From contig CM047431.1 of assembly GCA_026168455.1 (NCBI GenBank), forward strand, positions 59,044,910 through 59,108,909: a DNA stretch of 64,000 nt. Direction: 5' to 3'. Both the position numbers and the translations under genes were made by a program. The notes beneath the pieces were generated by a model. That model was given only the letters and a program-made list of their open reading frames with translations. It did no database searches and was not told the origin of the DNA. The number at the start of each line of letters is the position of its first letter. Within the stretch, counting starts at the first letter, position 1. This DNA is from Theocolax elegans (Eukaryota; Arthropoda; Insecta; Hymenoptera; Cerocephalidae). Positions 1 through 14,271 of the stretch are shown here, piece by piece.

Positions 1-2526
1 GCTAAATCTAAAGCTTGCGTAACATGCAAATTTTTCTAATTAATACTGATTTTTTTTTAAAAGTATGTGCGAAAAAAAGTAGTTTGCGAATATTTTCTTA
101 ATGTTTGTCAATCGGTAAAACAGATCGAGGTCGATGGGGATGCTGTTTCAAGATATGAGAAGACGTTACTACGTGCTGTGAATCTCTATACCATATCCTC
201 TGCATGCAAGACACGTTCCTAACCTCCTGCACCGAAATTAATCCTTGAACCATAAAAAACAAACAAGCTAAAGACATGGTTGGGTAATATTATAATTTTG
301 AGTTTTATGTAGTGAAGATTTATTAAACGGATTCCAAACTTATTTATACTTATGTTACTATCCGAGTCATTTATTGAGAGTTTTTCACTAGTTTTTATTA
401 AAATCTATAGAACTGATGTTTCCATAAAATTATAATTTATTTTGTAAAGTTCGATCTAGTAAACATGCCGAAATTGTGTAAGTTTAATTGCTTTAAAATT
501 TTTTTGTATTTAGATATCAGTACAGGGTAATTCAAATTTTGACCAATTGCATTGAAACTTTGTTGAATCTTACAACATTTCGTTTCAAAGGTTAATGTTC
601 CCGTGCTTTTGCTTATATTACATTGATTGTGGTAAAAACAGTACGTGTTAGTCGATAAATGAGTCAGATGGTCACACAACAAGTTTGACATTTCCTTCAG
701 AGTTTTATTTTCCATTTTGTCAGTTTTAATAACTATTAATAAATCTCTTTAGACAATAATATAGATTATTATTATAATATGTAAAAGTAGTTGGAATTTA
801 CTGGAAGTAAAGATATTGATGAAGTCACTAAACTTTGATATTATTATAACGAAGAATCAAAGTTACAAAATAATAATCTGATTGAAGCATTTGATTTCAT
901 TTAGTCCAGTAGAACGAATTAGTAAAACAAATGGTTTTTAAGGCGATGTCAAACTTTTAAAATTGACGTACTGTGTTTTACAATTATTTTTTGGAACAAT
1001 GTTGTATAGGTCAAGTCCCTGTAATTTATCATTTTGTTTCCGTAGGTAATGCTATCAACACTATCAACTTATCTTCCGAAAAATTTCGATAATTGCGCAT
1101 TTGTACTATTGTAGGAATTCAGTGTCTTTACCGACCGAGTAGAAAATAAGCTCCTTTATTTTCCCATGTACACGCACGATTTACTGGAATATTTGAATAG
1201 TTTACCATTAAAAATAAAGGAAAAGAATAATCGTAAAAGACACCGCTTTTATCGAAATTATAGATAATACGCAAAATTTGTTTATCAATTTAGTTTAATG
1301 CAACTTGTCTGTTTATTCTTCTTTGTTTTCCGGTATTTTCATGCAGATCTGTGCATGCCATCGCCGATATCGCGAGGTGTAAGTACCCCCCTTGTAGAAC
1401 TATTCTACTATACTCTTTTCAATCAATGACACTTAGTGCGTGGAAAAAGCTAAAGGAAAACCGTATATCTTTTTCCACGTGCTTGAACACGGATATATTA
1501 TGTATCTATAGAAATGTTGCACCGCGCATCTTCACTGCCAACCAATAGGGAATTAGTCTAATTGGCTTTCACGCACATGTATATACATATAACATGTGCA
1601 CACACATATCCACGGACACACATGGCCTCGAATTTAATTTATTAATTTATATTTTACGTTGCACTTATGGTACATGGATATATTTTATCTTTCTGCATTT
1701 GTGTTTCGTTTACCGTTTCATTTTGTGTTTGTCAGTTTGAGCGTTTTTCTTTTTTTTTTTTTTGCCGAGGTTGCGAAAACGCATTACCGACGGTGCCGTA
1801 TAGAGGATAGATGAAAATTCCGATAAAATATCAAAAGCACTATGCATGTACAAAGTCTAAAGTCCGCACAATGGTTGCGGAATTGATGATTTTATTCATA
1901 ACAAATGGCACTTTTTTCTTCCATTTTCACTGAAATTTATAACTAAAAACATTGTATAACTCGTGTTAAAAATTAACTTTGGATACTCTTAAAATTAGTA
2001 CAGAATGTTTTTATTCTGTCTTGCAATAATTGTCAATTATATTTATTTATACATATATTATCGTCAGTAATGCGAATTTAGAAAGTCGGCATAGCTGATT
2101 GTTACTAACCGAGCAGTGTAACGTAATTATTCCATCTATTTAAAAAATGCAACGGTTTATATATTATTCAATAATTTATCAGAGTAAACTAAATTTCAAT
2201 GAGAGGGTGCTATAATCAACCTCTGGCCTTCCTATCAATTTTATCGACGGAAAGTATATATTACATTCAAAATTCGACGTAATTAAATCTTAGGCAAAAA
2301 TTCTCACGTATTATTGTTTAAAGAACACCACTTACTAATAATGTTAAAATAAATTTTAAGTTCTCAAACGCAACGTAATTCAGTAATTAAATAATCGCAT
2401 GTTTTTGGTGCAAAGAATGATTATGAAAACAAAAATAAATATTACTCTCTAAAATATAACAATTATAGAAAACGGGTAAAAATCTTCATTAATTTTCAAT
2501 AAGTACATATATATATATAGATATTT

Positions 2527-2761
2527 TAAGGAGGTAGGCCTGAGTTGAAACGAAAAAAAATAAACGAATTTTTGTTGTTGTCAAAATTTCATTTTTTAAC
2601 TACATACTTAACCAAAAAAAAGCGGCTCGCAAATTGAAGGTCTCGTTAAATACTTTAACCTCAAATTTTTTGGTTGTGTAGTTAAATAAATAAAATTTTG
2701 ACAACGTAACAAAAATTCGCTTATTTATTTTTTTCTTTTCAACTGAGGCCTACCCACTTAA
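2527..2761. mobile_element. Palindromic MITE-like element
   Basis: The two ends are inverted copies about 95 bp long. The left arm begins AAGGAGGTAGGCCTGAGTTG and the right arm reads, in reverse complement, AAGTGGGTAGGCCTCAGTTG. Homology continues through the T/A-rich arms to a core GTTAAGTATGTAGTT-type segment, leaving a spacer of about 50 bp. There is no coding capacity. This is typical of a non-autonomous fold-back DNA transposon. The superfamily is unassigned because no clear target-site duplication is visible. Confidence 0.7.
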
Positions 2762-2941
2762 AAAACGTTTAGTTGTTTATACAGTAATTATTTATATATT
2801 ATTTTTATTATATTTATCTCCTAAATGTCAATTGTAAATGTGGCCATTTGATTAGTATGTTGACCAGTAATACTGGGATAATTTTCCTACCAGGTAATTA
2901 ATGCTCTTTAATGTAATATTCTACGTCAATATTGTATATAC

Positions 2942-3128
2942 ACTGTAAAAAATTTTTTAATAAAAATTACTATTTTAATGGTAAACGAAGTATAGACTTA
3001 CAAAATTATAAAAATTGCTATTAATAATGGTAAAAGTTTTCATTATTAATAGCAATGTTAATAATTGTGTAAGTCTGTCCTACTTTTACCATGGAAATAG
3101 TAATTTATACTAGTAAATTTTTCTCAGT
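2942..3128. mobile_element. Palindromic MITE with ACTG(T/A)..AAAA ends
   Basis: This is a near-complete inverted repeat of about 187 bp. It starts ACTGTAAAAAATTT and ends AAATTTTTCTCAGT, and the arms share GACTTACA and ATTGCTATTAATAATG blocks either side of the centre near 3035. It has no open frame. The ends resemble those of the larger element at 18451-19482 (ACTGAGAGAAAG), which suggests a common terminal-repeat family. Confidence 0.65.
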
Positions 3129-3559
3129 ATCGCAAGGAGAGAAAAAAAGAAGTTACGCACCCTGTTATAAGAGAGAATAATAATGGTTACGACAATTGCA
3201 CTTATGTATCTCAATTTTATCTAATTTTCACAGCTGACCGTGTTGCGTTTACCGAATTCTAGGATGTATATATCATATATAGTTTTACAATAGAAAATTA
3301 ATTTTTTTACAAATTATTTAAACTAATGGTACATTTTGACAAATTAATGTAATAGTTAACGTACATTGTTGAGTTGGTAAGAATCGAATATACCACCTGC
3401 TCGAATAGACCAAATGAACATTATTTCGCAACCTCTAAAAATTGACTATATGTGTGCTGCATTAAACCAATAGAAAAAAGAGTCTATGTATATATACAGT
3501 TGCAACAGAAACTGTTCCAACGAAAATCCAAATTAAACTAATGCATCCAGACGTTCCTT

Positions 3560-4560
3560 TTTAGGTACGATCGTTGCACGAGAGTGCTTTACATTTTCAC
3601 CATCGCGAAAAATGTAACACCATAAATAATTGTTTATTTATACATAAAAACATTTTTCGTTCAAAAAATAAATTATTTTAAACGTTTTTGAAAATGTATG
3701 TATGTGTGTATGTATGTATATGTAGAGTCAAGTTAATCGAATTTCGAACCGATTTGGCTGAAATTTTTATGATACCTTCTACGTAAATAGAGAAGTAAAC
3801 GTTCCTATTTTGGACCAAATTGGTCGAATAGCTCTTGAACGGTAGCACTTTTTCAAATCCCGCTAAAATTAAATAATCTAAAATATAAAACGTTTAAATA
3901 TAAAATATGTGATAATTTTTGTATTGTAACTTTTTATGTACAACTGAATACTGGCAAGTTAAACGCATAAAAGTGTCAAAATAATGCAAAAAAAACGTTT
4001 TTTCTACTTTATAAAGACAAATATAAATTGTACTGTAAAAATTTAAATGTAAAAAATCTATATCTTAATAAGATAAAACTTTTTTTGTAGTTAGACAACA
4101 CTTTTTGCTTAGATGAATATTTTTAAATAAAAGCCTAAAATGTAGAGTAAAAAAAGCTTTTTAGACATTAACTAAATAAGTATTGATTTTATATATAAAT
4201 ATGAAACGTAAGAAATGTTCATCACAATAAAAGAAAACATTTTTTTATTAAAAATTTCTTACTCACATTGATATTTTTTCTGATAAATAAAAAAAACGGT
4301 TAAAGAATCGTAAAATGTACAAAATAGACGGTTTTAGACCTTATCCTAAATAAATATGGATTATACGTACAACTTTTAAACGTAAGAAATGTTTATCACG
4401 AAAGAAAACTTTTGCTTACCTTTTAATTGTTTCTGAAAATCTATGTGTATGCTTGTATGTATGCACAATGTATGTAAACAAGTCAATCGAAAAATTTAGT
4501 CATTTTTTGGCTAAAATTTGTTTCATAGTAACTTTTAAATATTATAATAATTTATTTTTA
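3560..4560. repeat. Diverged dispersed and tandem repeat segment
   Basis: Two related blocks are visible. Positions 3690-3775 and 4430-4525 both run TGAAAAT, then TATGTATGT-type microsatellite, then AGTCAA, a short spacer and TTGGCT(G/A)AAA. Between them a unit of about 173 bp is repeated imperfectly: 4159-4241 and 4332-4410 share TTTTAGAC, CTAAATAA, AACGTAAGAAATGTT and ATCAC. This looks like an old repetitive element of unknown class. Confidence 0.45.
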
Positions 4561-7500
4561 TAGCACTTAACGATCGTGCCTGGAATGTAAAAGCGTTTTG
4601 GGCCCTCTAGTTTTTTCTTTGTTGCATGACATTTGTATTTTTTTGCATCAACTTGTAGATTTGATGTGTGAAACGTTTAACAAGATGTTCTAAACTTATG
4701 TATACGGTATCAATATTACCGAAATCGACAATCGAGTTTTTAATTTCTTTTATTTTATTTTATTTTTTATGCTGGGAGTTAAAATCAAACTTTGGTTTTC
4801 TAACACTATTATATGGGGATTTACAGATTGTGAACGCATAATGAGCAGTTTAGAAAACTCGAAATATAACTAACATTGCTTATAAATGTGGATATAATCG
4901 ATATGGCAGATACCTAATTATCTCACCAATATTATACGTATACATGTATCTACATACATATATCTATATAGATATTTATATCGAAAAACGCATTATCTCC
5001 ATATTTGTAGTATCTTTATGAAAATTTAGACACAATTTCGTTACGAGAATAATAAAACCAAAAATTCATTGATCATCATGCGATAACTCGAATTTTTCAA
5101 ATTTGCTTTGTGGAAAAATAATACCGTGACGTAGCATGTGTGAGACAATATACATATGTGGATAAAATTTTTATTCACAAAATAATCGAAATAATAATAA
5201 CTTTCAAAACTGATTTTTATTCTTTCTACTTTTATTTTTTTATTCTTTATTTTATTTATATTTTTATACATTTTATTCCTTATCGACTTGACGAAGTCAT
5301 ATTAATGGGGTGGCATGAATCTGAGATTGTTACCGACCGAGCAAAATTTTATAATTTTTACATGTATTCAAGCAAAATCTGATATTTTACGAATAATCCA
5401 AATGCAGAAGCAATAAGTCAATTAATAAAAGACATCTCCAAACAAATTTACATGATAAACTATAGGTATTTTCGATCCAAACATTTGTAACGGTGCAGTT
5501 GAGAATACGTTTGTATACAAGTTTGAAAGTTAATAGAAGACCGAGATATTGTTTAATAAAGTTTGTGCCTCTGTATTTAGGTGTTTTCATGAAATACCTT
5601 ATGCGTCGTTACATAAGTGTAATAATTAACTTATTGTGTGCTCAGCCGGTAAAAATGTCAAGATCCTGACACCTCTTTAAACTGGATACAATCAAAAGAG
5701 TTTATTGCCCTATATGTTTTTTAATAATCTATCGTTCCTTGCTAATTTTTAAGCAGAAATATTTATTACTTTCCAGATAAATTTAAATTAAACATAACCT
5801 CGATTCATGCAATAATTATTGTAAATTTTGTTAACAAATAGTATTAATATTTCTGATTAAGAGTAAGGTAAAGTACTCAGTAGTTGGATAAAATGAAAAT
5901 CGAGAGAGATAGGTACAGCAGTAAATAACAGAAATATATTCGAAGATTATTTATGATGTAAACATTCGAGATGTACCTATACTAACATAACGTTAAATCA
6001 ATAATATAATATTTATCGGTCTTTCCGAATCTTCCCGATAATTATATATTATATAATTATCATCGGACGTTAAATTCAATTTTGTTTTAACGTTAAATCA
6101 AGTTTTTGAATTCATCATATTGAACAATAAAAAATTTAGAGATTATAATACATATATATATATAGAGAAAAAGAAACCGTAATATCCACAATTACTATGT
6201 GCAATAGTAATAAAATTTATTTACCTCGGTATGTATACGGTCAATTTATAAAAAGTAAAAATAAATAATAAAATAAAATATATAATATAAGTTCGATGGA
6301 TCGAACAACTTAAGCGTTTTGTGCGAATGATAATGACAAAGGGAGTAAATGGAAAATATGCCCAACCAATGACGTTGCAGATTGACGGAGACGGCGCGAC
6401 TGCTCAAAAACGTTAAAAGTGTATTCACCAGGCGTACGAACGCCGCGACCAGGGTGAATGTCGAAGTGGAGCTATCACGTAAGTCCAGAATAAAATAAGG
6501 ATTCTTCCGATCGATATTTTCGGTTTCTCGAGATTTTCTTATCCGTTCTCCATCAGTTTGTCAAAATCAAGAAATACGTCGTTTTTTTTTTTTTTTTTTC
6601 GTACAACGTTGACTTTAGTTAAAGCAGCGGACCCCAATATGTGTATGTAACGTCGTCGGTAATAGTAGATATCGCATAATTTTGATTCGTATATTTTTTT
6701 TTTCAACGCACGTATGTAGTTGGGTATATGCATCGCACGTCTCCTTTCAAACTCGAGAAATCGAAATACACTAATGCCAAGGGACAAAGAAAGTCGAACG
6801 TTCGAATCCTTAGAATTGTAATCGAGACTTTTTACCTACCAAGCTCCAGAATTGAAAGTGTGTGTTTTTATCTATTTATCTTTTTGTCCCCCAACTGTGA
6901 CTGATAAGACGTGATACGTCGCAAATTCCGTGTATTTGTGAAAAAATTGTCAAAAAAAATCTATTTATCTTTACATCTCATTTGCAACGAGGATAATATT
7001 AAAGAGAACACTTGTCTATAAAAGTGAAGCTTATGTTTGTCAATGTACACGTTGATGAATCAACAATTTTTTTGAAAACCAAGAGAAAATCATTTTCAAG
7101 CACCTTTTTCTTTGCTAAAGCACCACGTAAACACAAAAGCTTATTTCAATATCGCTTCGTTCAATTTACATCAACGCTCCTGTGCAGTATATACTATACG
7201 AATATACGTAAACTATTAAACAAACATTTAGTACTTATATTTTCTGTTTTTCAGAAATAACATCGTAGATCTTATTACATCGTGTCAATTAGAATTAGAT
7301 ACTAACGAACAAGAGTATATATCCTATATATATAAAAAAATAGTGGAACAACGATAAATTGATGAAGTACGATTACTTTTTGTCGAACGTACGGATAAAA
7401 ATTAATTTTACGCACAATTTTTCGTTCGTTTCCATATATTTGGTTTAATTGTTTTCTTTTTTCTCCGTTTAGAGATTAATTTATTAACAAATATCGGTAA

Positions 7501-7833
7501 ATAGTGAACGTACCTGTAAATAACATTGATATACATAAATAGACAATTAGAATAGAATGAATGCATGTAAACATTGGTTTTAGAGAATTAACGTTAACAT
7601 TATCAAAATGCTCGATAGCCTAATTAATTTTCTAATACTTATTGTCCAGACTGTCCAGTATTTTGTATATTGTAAATTTTGAAAGAGCAAAGGTCTAATT
7701 TGTGATGTATATGTTGTACCGCTCGAGTATAGTATTAGTACTTGGCTCTTTCAAAAACTAATATCATACTTATGTGTAATTATAATTTGTTTGAAAATTA
7801 ATAACGTGAAACCTCCCTTTGACACGCGGACAG

Positions 7834-7931
7834 ACGGTTTCGCATTTTCCCAAGAGGAGGGCGGTACAGTGTCTCAGACGGATGTCATCCGAGCGTACAA
7901 CACGAACTTACCCAAACCAGGTGGCATGTAA
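7834..7931 (+). CDS. ATP8A: Phospholipid-transporting P4-ATPase (ATP8A type), last coding exon
   Basis: This exon encodes the C-terminal tail of a class-1 P4-ATPase, a flippase that moves aminophospholipids to the cytosolic leaflet together with a CDC50 partner. The open frame reads GFAFSQEE, then VSQTDVIRAYNT, and ends in LPKPGGM plus TAA (7929-7931). From memory, vertebrate ATP8A1 ends with a very similar block (YAFSQDE, then VSQSEVIRAYDT). The acceptor is the CAG at 7831-7833, preceded by a CCTCCCTTT tract and a TTAATAAC branch-like site. The exon begins in phase 1: AC completes a codon that would be CAC (His) if the previous exon ends in C. No upstream exon was found in the window, so the rest of the gene lies to the left beyond a long intron. 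The identification rests on about 32 residues. Confidence 0.7.
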
Positions 7932-10900
7932 GCATTGCAGCGTTCAATTGGTGTAGATCCAAACTTACTGGTCCTTCCTCTTCGACGACGCTGAATTCAC
8001 ACGTTGCTAGTTGAAGGTTGAGTAACGCCATCGTACCCCACCATCTATCTTATTTTTACTGCTCGAGGATTCATATATACATTTGTAAATATATAGATAT
8101 TTTATTCATTGTTACCGCAGTACATATATATATATATATATACACAAGGTAAATTAATTTTTTTTACAATTGTTTCCTTCGACTTTTTATATAGCAACTT
8201 CATAATACCGCAAACTGTTGTATCACGTGTCTTTTTTAACTAAACATTTAAACTAAAATAATTATTTGTTGTTTTGTACTCGAGCAGTAAATGCGACACG
8301 TCGGTTCGATAATACTTGTCGCATACAAATTAAAAAATAAATAATCATACAAATTTCATTCTTAACCAAGTTATACATTAGAAAAGTAAAAGTACTGGTT
8401 TAAGCCTTACTCGAACTTTTCACGATGACGCAAGAAAGTTCTGTACACATATAGACACACCCGCGCGTATATGTATGATATACATAAATCTCGATTGTAT
8501 AATTAAATGCTCAAATCTCCGACTGGTGTAAGTCAAAGCAGAATTATAAATTCATTATTTTGTATACTCGTATAAATTTTTTGTACATTACAAATAAAAA
8601 TTAGTAAATAGTTCGGAGTGATTGTAGATCGATGTGTTTGCCATTGTTGAACGTTGATCGTCATATATAATTGCTTCTATCGTATACATTCGTTTAATTA
8701 TTATTGTACACGATTTACGCGGTCGAGTAGTCGTACGTGGCAGGCGAACCGGTGTATATAGTTAGACCGGGGGACCGATTTATCTATTGATTAATCGTTA
8801 TAAATTCATTTAAAACAAAATCTACTCTTTCGCATTCGATATTTCGGCGAAACCTCGCGACGCCACACACTCGTACATTTAATACAATTATCATCACAGT
8901 TTCTTTTTCTTACAAATACTTATCGTTATAACAACATCGTTTCGTATAAATATATGTACACAGATGTATATTAATTAAGGCGCATCAATTTAAACCTCTC
9001 ACTTGTAAATAAAATTATTTATTATTCGCGATGTATAAATACGTATATATATTATGTATACATATATATTACTAATGTATAGCTTGAATGTGTACACAGA
9101 AACTTTAATGTAGATGTATATATATATATAGATAAACGATGTGAAACGAATTGATTACCGATTACAGACAACGTGATTTACTCGATTTCTTTTTTTTCTT
9201 CTGGAGATGTCGGAATCCTGTACCTTATACCCATGTACCGACATTGCCGAGTTTCCGTTTTACACAGTCAATTTTTTGTTTAATCGCAATTTTATCTGAT
9301 ATTTTAATCGAATAAATTGAAAGGGGATGTCAAATATAAGTATATTGATTCAGTGGTTGTAAAATTTATCTGAAAATCGGACGAGTCACGGATCTGCAGT
9401 GTCGATAAGCGATTCGCTCAACTTCGTAAATCCATGTCGTATGCGCTTACGGAGAAAGTTTCGTTTTAAGTATTAAATTTTAAGGTCCTACGTAAATAAT
9501 TGACGACGTTGCGAAGAAAATAAAAGAAATATATATGTCACATACTAAATTGTAATACGTATCCTGAGATACATATTTACATTGTTATCGGCAAGAAAGT
9601 CCATGCTCGTGTTCTTTTCGACGTCATCGGTTAATTAAAAAAAAAAAAAACATAAATAACCAAAAACTGTGTATTCTGTACAAAAGAGTATGAAGAAGAT
9701 GAAGGAGAATAATTTACCCGTCACGGTGAATTTAGAAAACTGAAGCTTTTTCAATTCGAAGCGACAAAACTCTTTGAAAGTAACGTCTTCTCTTCCAAAT
9801 ATTATTGGATAAGATAGTTTTGTATAAATATAAATATAAATAGACGATAGGGAGTTTGCGTTCCGATTAATGAAAGGTAGTGAAAAAGAAAAAATAAATA
9901 AATAAAAATCAAGTTTTCTCTGAGAGTTTTTAATTGGAAAGTGAAAACATCGAAAACCATTTTTTATTTGACGATTCGCATCATGTATATATACAGATTA
10001 TTTACGTATACACTTGACTTATTCATTAAAATTTTTCTACTGTCAAATAGGCATGGTTCGTACACTCAAAAATTAAACACAAAAATACGTAAACTTTTTA
10101 ATTATACGTGGGTAAACGATTAAAATATTTAAAATTTATTTCTACAAGATGTGCGAAAGTAACTCGATACCTTTTGGTGTTTAATATATATGATTATTAC
10201 CGACCGAGCATAACAAACACTTGTATTTTATGAAAAAAAAAACCATCTAATTTTTGGTTAAAGATGATTTTAAGATTTCGTCATTTCGATAAGCATCTTT
10301 ACGCATTAGTCATTACCTATTTTACAGAATTGCACAAATTACGTCCTTTTTAATTGTATTTTACATTGATAATTAATTGATACTTAATTGGAAGGGTAAA
10401 AGTTGAGTAAAGTACTTTGTTAAATAGAATGACGTAGATGATTATTACTGATCGAGCAAAATAACCGAACATTTACATTTATTTAAGAAAATGCAGTACT
10501 TTATAAAATGTAAAACATAAATACAGATACTATCAATAATTGAATAACACTCCAGTATGCAAATATATACGTAATCATTATGTAAATTTGCAAGAATCAA
10601 TAAATAAAATGCAGCTACAAACAAATTTGCGCGGAAAATATCTACATACGTGTTTAATTATTGGATGGAAGATCCACGCCTATGTCTTAAGAAAAATGTT
10701 TTACCGACAAAGAGAAAAAGGTATGCATTCACGCTAACACCTCCGTCGGTAAAAGAGCGTATAGCGTATCGGAAATATATATATTTGTATTCTAACTTGT
10801 GAAATTATTCAATTCGTAATAATGATTAACCAATTAAAATCTAATAAAATAAGTATAGCGTCTAAAAGACAGTCAATTTATCCCCGTTAAGTGAAACAAA

Positions 10901-11778
10901 AAAGAAGGTAAAAGTTAAACTAACGAAAGGTAGTATGCAGTATATACTTTCAGAGTAAAAACTATAATGTCGATGCGCTTCCGAAATTTGTGTAAACGTG
11001 TCTAGCTGTATACTAATCAATTACATTATCTATACGCGAGAACATTGAGCGACCGCTGTGCGGATCATCGTGTGTACATGTGTAACGTACCGTACACCCA
11101 CATATACATACATATATACAAATAATATATATTTATACATTTGGCATGTATCTTCTTCCCGTATGTTCGGCGTGTATATGTATGTGTACACACACAAACA
11201 CACACACACACACACTCGCTGTAAGGTAATTGGCCCACACACGATATTCAATTAAATTATTTATTAGACTTAATTCTATTTACACTCGTCGTATACCAAG
11301 TTTATTATTTATTTTTTTTTTATAAATCCATCACCGTTTATTCTCGGTTTTTTAACTCTACGCGGAGGGAATTATTTTAATAAAAATTACCCTGACTTTT
11401 ATCTAGGTAGTTTTTTATAAGAAAATTCTCTGGAGGTAGAGAGTAGTCACGATATACTGTATATATCCTGGGTTTTCGGAAAGTTCATGCGGCCATTACC
11501 AAGCCGTGAATCGCGGGCCAATTATTGTAAAGCAACCCACGTCATTATTAAATTTGTATCCCTATCTTTATCTCTCTGTGTAGTTGGTGAAGCAAAAGAT
11601 GGAACGATAATTGCGATTAAACCGCGTGTCTGACGCTCTCGTCTAGTCAACATCGATCGGAGCGTTGATCGAAAATTACATTTTTTTATGTGATCTACAT
11701 TCTATACCTGTAACATTTAGGTTTTTCTTTTCGGCAGAAAAAGAAACCTCAACTACGTTATTAATTCTTTAATTTGTA

Positions 11779-11782
11779 AATA

Positions 11783-11846
<64 letters not shown>

Positions 11847-11853
11847 TATATAC
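11779..11853. repeat. (TA)n microsatellite
   Basis: Nearly pure alternating TA for about 75 bp, with single G or C interruptions at both ends. Confidence 0.9.
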
Positions 11854-13419
11854 GTGTGTATAGCTCTTTTTTTACATATTACTCAGTTTAATTATAAATT
11901 TTAGTTTTAGTATGTGTATGTCTTTAATAAAACAAAGTTTGTCACTGACAGAAGAAGATAAAACGTAATGAAAGAAAAATAAGTAAGTTAAAAAAAATTA
12001 CTACAAGGTAGTATTAAAAAAAAATGCTTAATGTATACAACTCTTAGATACGTTCTTGGTGTCGAAACTTCGATTTAATAAAGTGATTTCCGTAATGTGA
12101 TTATTATTACCTTTTTGTTTCTACTCAACGATTGATTATACAAAAGCATCCTAATGTGTACGAATTTTAATCTGCAAATGAAAAATAAACGAGATTTCTT
12201 TTTTTATTTTTTATTTCCCGAATTAGTATATATATATACGTAACGTTATTTTAGCAAGTTGTACAGTTTGCAACGTTAATTTTATTTTTATATATATGTT
12301 AGAGACCGATCAACGACTTGTAAGATTATGTGTTTACGAAATAAAATCATTCGATTTGTCGAACATAAGAAAAATCATGTTCTCTTACACGGAAATTAAT
12401 TTCTGTTAAACATTACTATTATCTATTTGCCTAATCGATAGACAGAGTTAACTCACATTAAAATTTCTAGGCATTATGCACACAAACATTGTTTATTCGA
12501 TGTAGTCAAAATTTGAGATATCTTCATTATTATATTAATAAAATATTAACCAAAAATTTGGTTTGAACCATTTGAAATCCGATATTACAAAAATTTGCTA
12601 TTCTGTAAGATTTGATAGCCAATATACATATATTGGTTGTATGTGGATTTAGTTTTGCTAAAGTATTTGTCGAGACTAAAGCGATACAAGTTTAATAGAG
12701 GGATAAACAGTAATTAATGCAAATAAGTCATAAGCATGGGCTGGACCTACGTTTACTCCACATATATATATATATATATAATACGAGAACGATTCGATGG
12801 CGCAAACGGCGATCGCAGTTTTGATTTCTGACCATTTTGGCAGTCGCTTTGTTTCGTTGGTTTATTTATTTTATTTATATTTCAAACGTTCTTACGTTCT
12901 CTGTACGAAAATAAATTGTAAGGAAAAGTTTTTTTTCTACGGAATCTCCATAAAAATGACTATACTCAGAACCTCGTATTGTAATTACATTGACCTAATC
13001 TCAGCATGTCTATTACTTCTCTCAGGATTATAGTAATTTTTCACAGAAAATTTTCTCCGTGTATTATTAATATAATATAAAAGAAAGAAAAATAAAGTTT
13101 TTTTTTCAAAAATATGATATTCAAATTTGGTGTTTTTTTATAACCTAGCCTTATAGATCCTTCTCCAAAAGTCTACCTTATAGTTTTGATTTAAATTTTT
13201 TTTTTTAAATTAACACTTGGTTTGATTTGATTACGAATTTATACTTTGAAGGGGATGGCTTACCGGTAAGCTATTCTAAAATACACCGATGCTTATTGCT
13301 GCACTCTAAACTCTGATATAAATAAAAATGGACGGTAGAATATGTATAATTTACGAGTTTACATCTTTTTCAAGTATTAAGATGCCAATTCACACTTACC
13401 AGGAGAGTGTCACATCTCC

Positions 13420-14271
13420 GCACTGAGAAAAAATTTTTTTGATTCAAAAAGTGTTTCATTGATTCAAATAAATGAATTTCAATTTGAAGTATTTATTGAA
13501 CCAAGGAAATATATGTTTAAGTAGAAGGAATATTTTTATACTTCAAAGAAATGTTTCTTTTGAAGATAATTGTTAAATCTTATATTCTTCCAAAATAATA
13601 TTTGATTGTTTCAACACAATCTTCTTTAAATTTAAGAAACCATTTCATTGCTTGTAGAAATAATTTTTTAAACTGTTCATCAATATTTCAATATGAATCG
13701 CGGGTTAGCTAGGTTATGTTTACCGGGAATCGCACTTACGCGCGATATAGCCAAATATGTATGTATACAAATATAAAAATAAACTTAGGTTGTTAGGATC
13801 TGACTGTTTGTTGGTACTCGTTGTATCTTTTTGTTTATTGATTAGTCAAAACTCATAGTCAGATGCGTAGTCACACTTGCAATACATACGTACATATATG
13901 ATTACTTGTGCATAAGTACGGGTTTTACTCGATTTTACTATTTACTAATAATAATGTACATGATACTAATTCAATACTTTTTCTTAGCTATTTATTTGTT
14001 TGTTGATTTTTGTTCTATTATTTTAACGTACTGGAGATATATTAAATAAAAAACTATAAGGTTATCTTTCGACTGAGTATAAAATATCTTATACTCTGTC
14101 ACAGTCGATTGGAGACAAAATAATTTTTAAAAGATTACGCAACTTTTTAGTACTCAGTACAAAATCTTATACCTAATCAGTCAAAAGTGTATCCGATATA
14201 TTGAATTTAATATAAAATCTATTAACCATTACTAATTTTCTGGCAACTATTAATATTTTTTTTCTCCGTGC
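13420..14271. mobile_element. Possible non-autonomous DNA transposon
   Basis: The left end reads GCACTGAGAAAAAAT. The right end, in reverse complement, reads GCACGGAGAAAAAAAAAT. These inverted ends differ at one informative position and resemble the ends of two other elements in the window (2942-3128 and 18451-19482). The interior has A/T-rich TTTGAA/TTCAAA repeats and no transposase frame. No target-site duplication was recognised, so the pairing of these two ends could be chance. Confidence 0.3.

Larger units (their letters stand above)
1..7833. other. Gene-poor AT-rich DNA, probably intron of the ATP8A-type gene
   Basis: No exon here can be assigned with confidence. The stretch precedes the last coding exon of a P4-ATPase on the + strand, so it is probably intronic (inference). 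It contains two palindromic MITE-like elements (2527-2761 and 2942-3128), a diverged direct repeat at about 4159-4410, T-runs (for example 6580-6600) and several copies of a short dispersed motif (around 1128, 2101 and 5330). A possible micro-exon at 1347-1378 has a strong acceptor (pyrimidine tract then ATGCAG) and a GTAAGT donor, but its 30-32 nt cannot be placed in any protein. A 92-codon open frame on the minus strand (437-715) is unassigned. Confidence 0.4.

Noticed and set aside
1347..1378. Micro-exon with strong acceptor and GTAAGT donor
   Set aside because: Only 30-32 nt, matching no recognised part of the flippase tail in any frame; kept only as a note.
11030..11255. Overlapping frames on both strands rich in Cys/Val/Tyr or Thr/His
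   Set aside because: They translate a CA/TA microsatellite.
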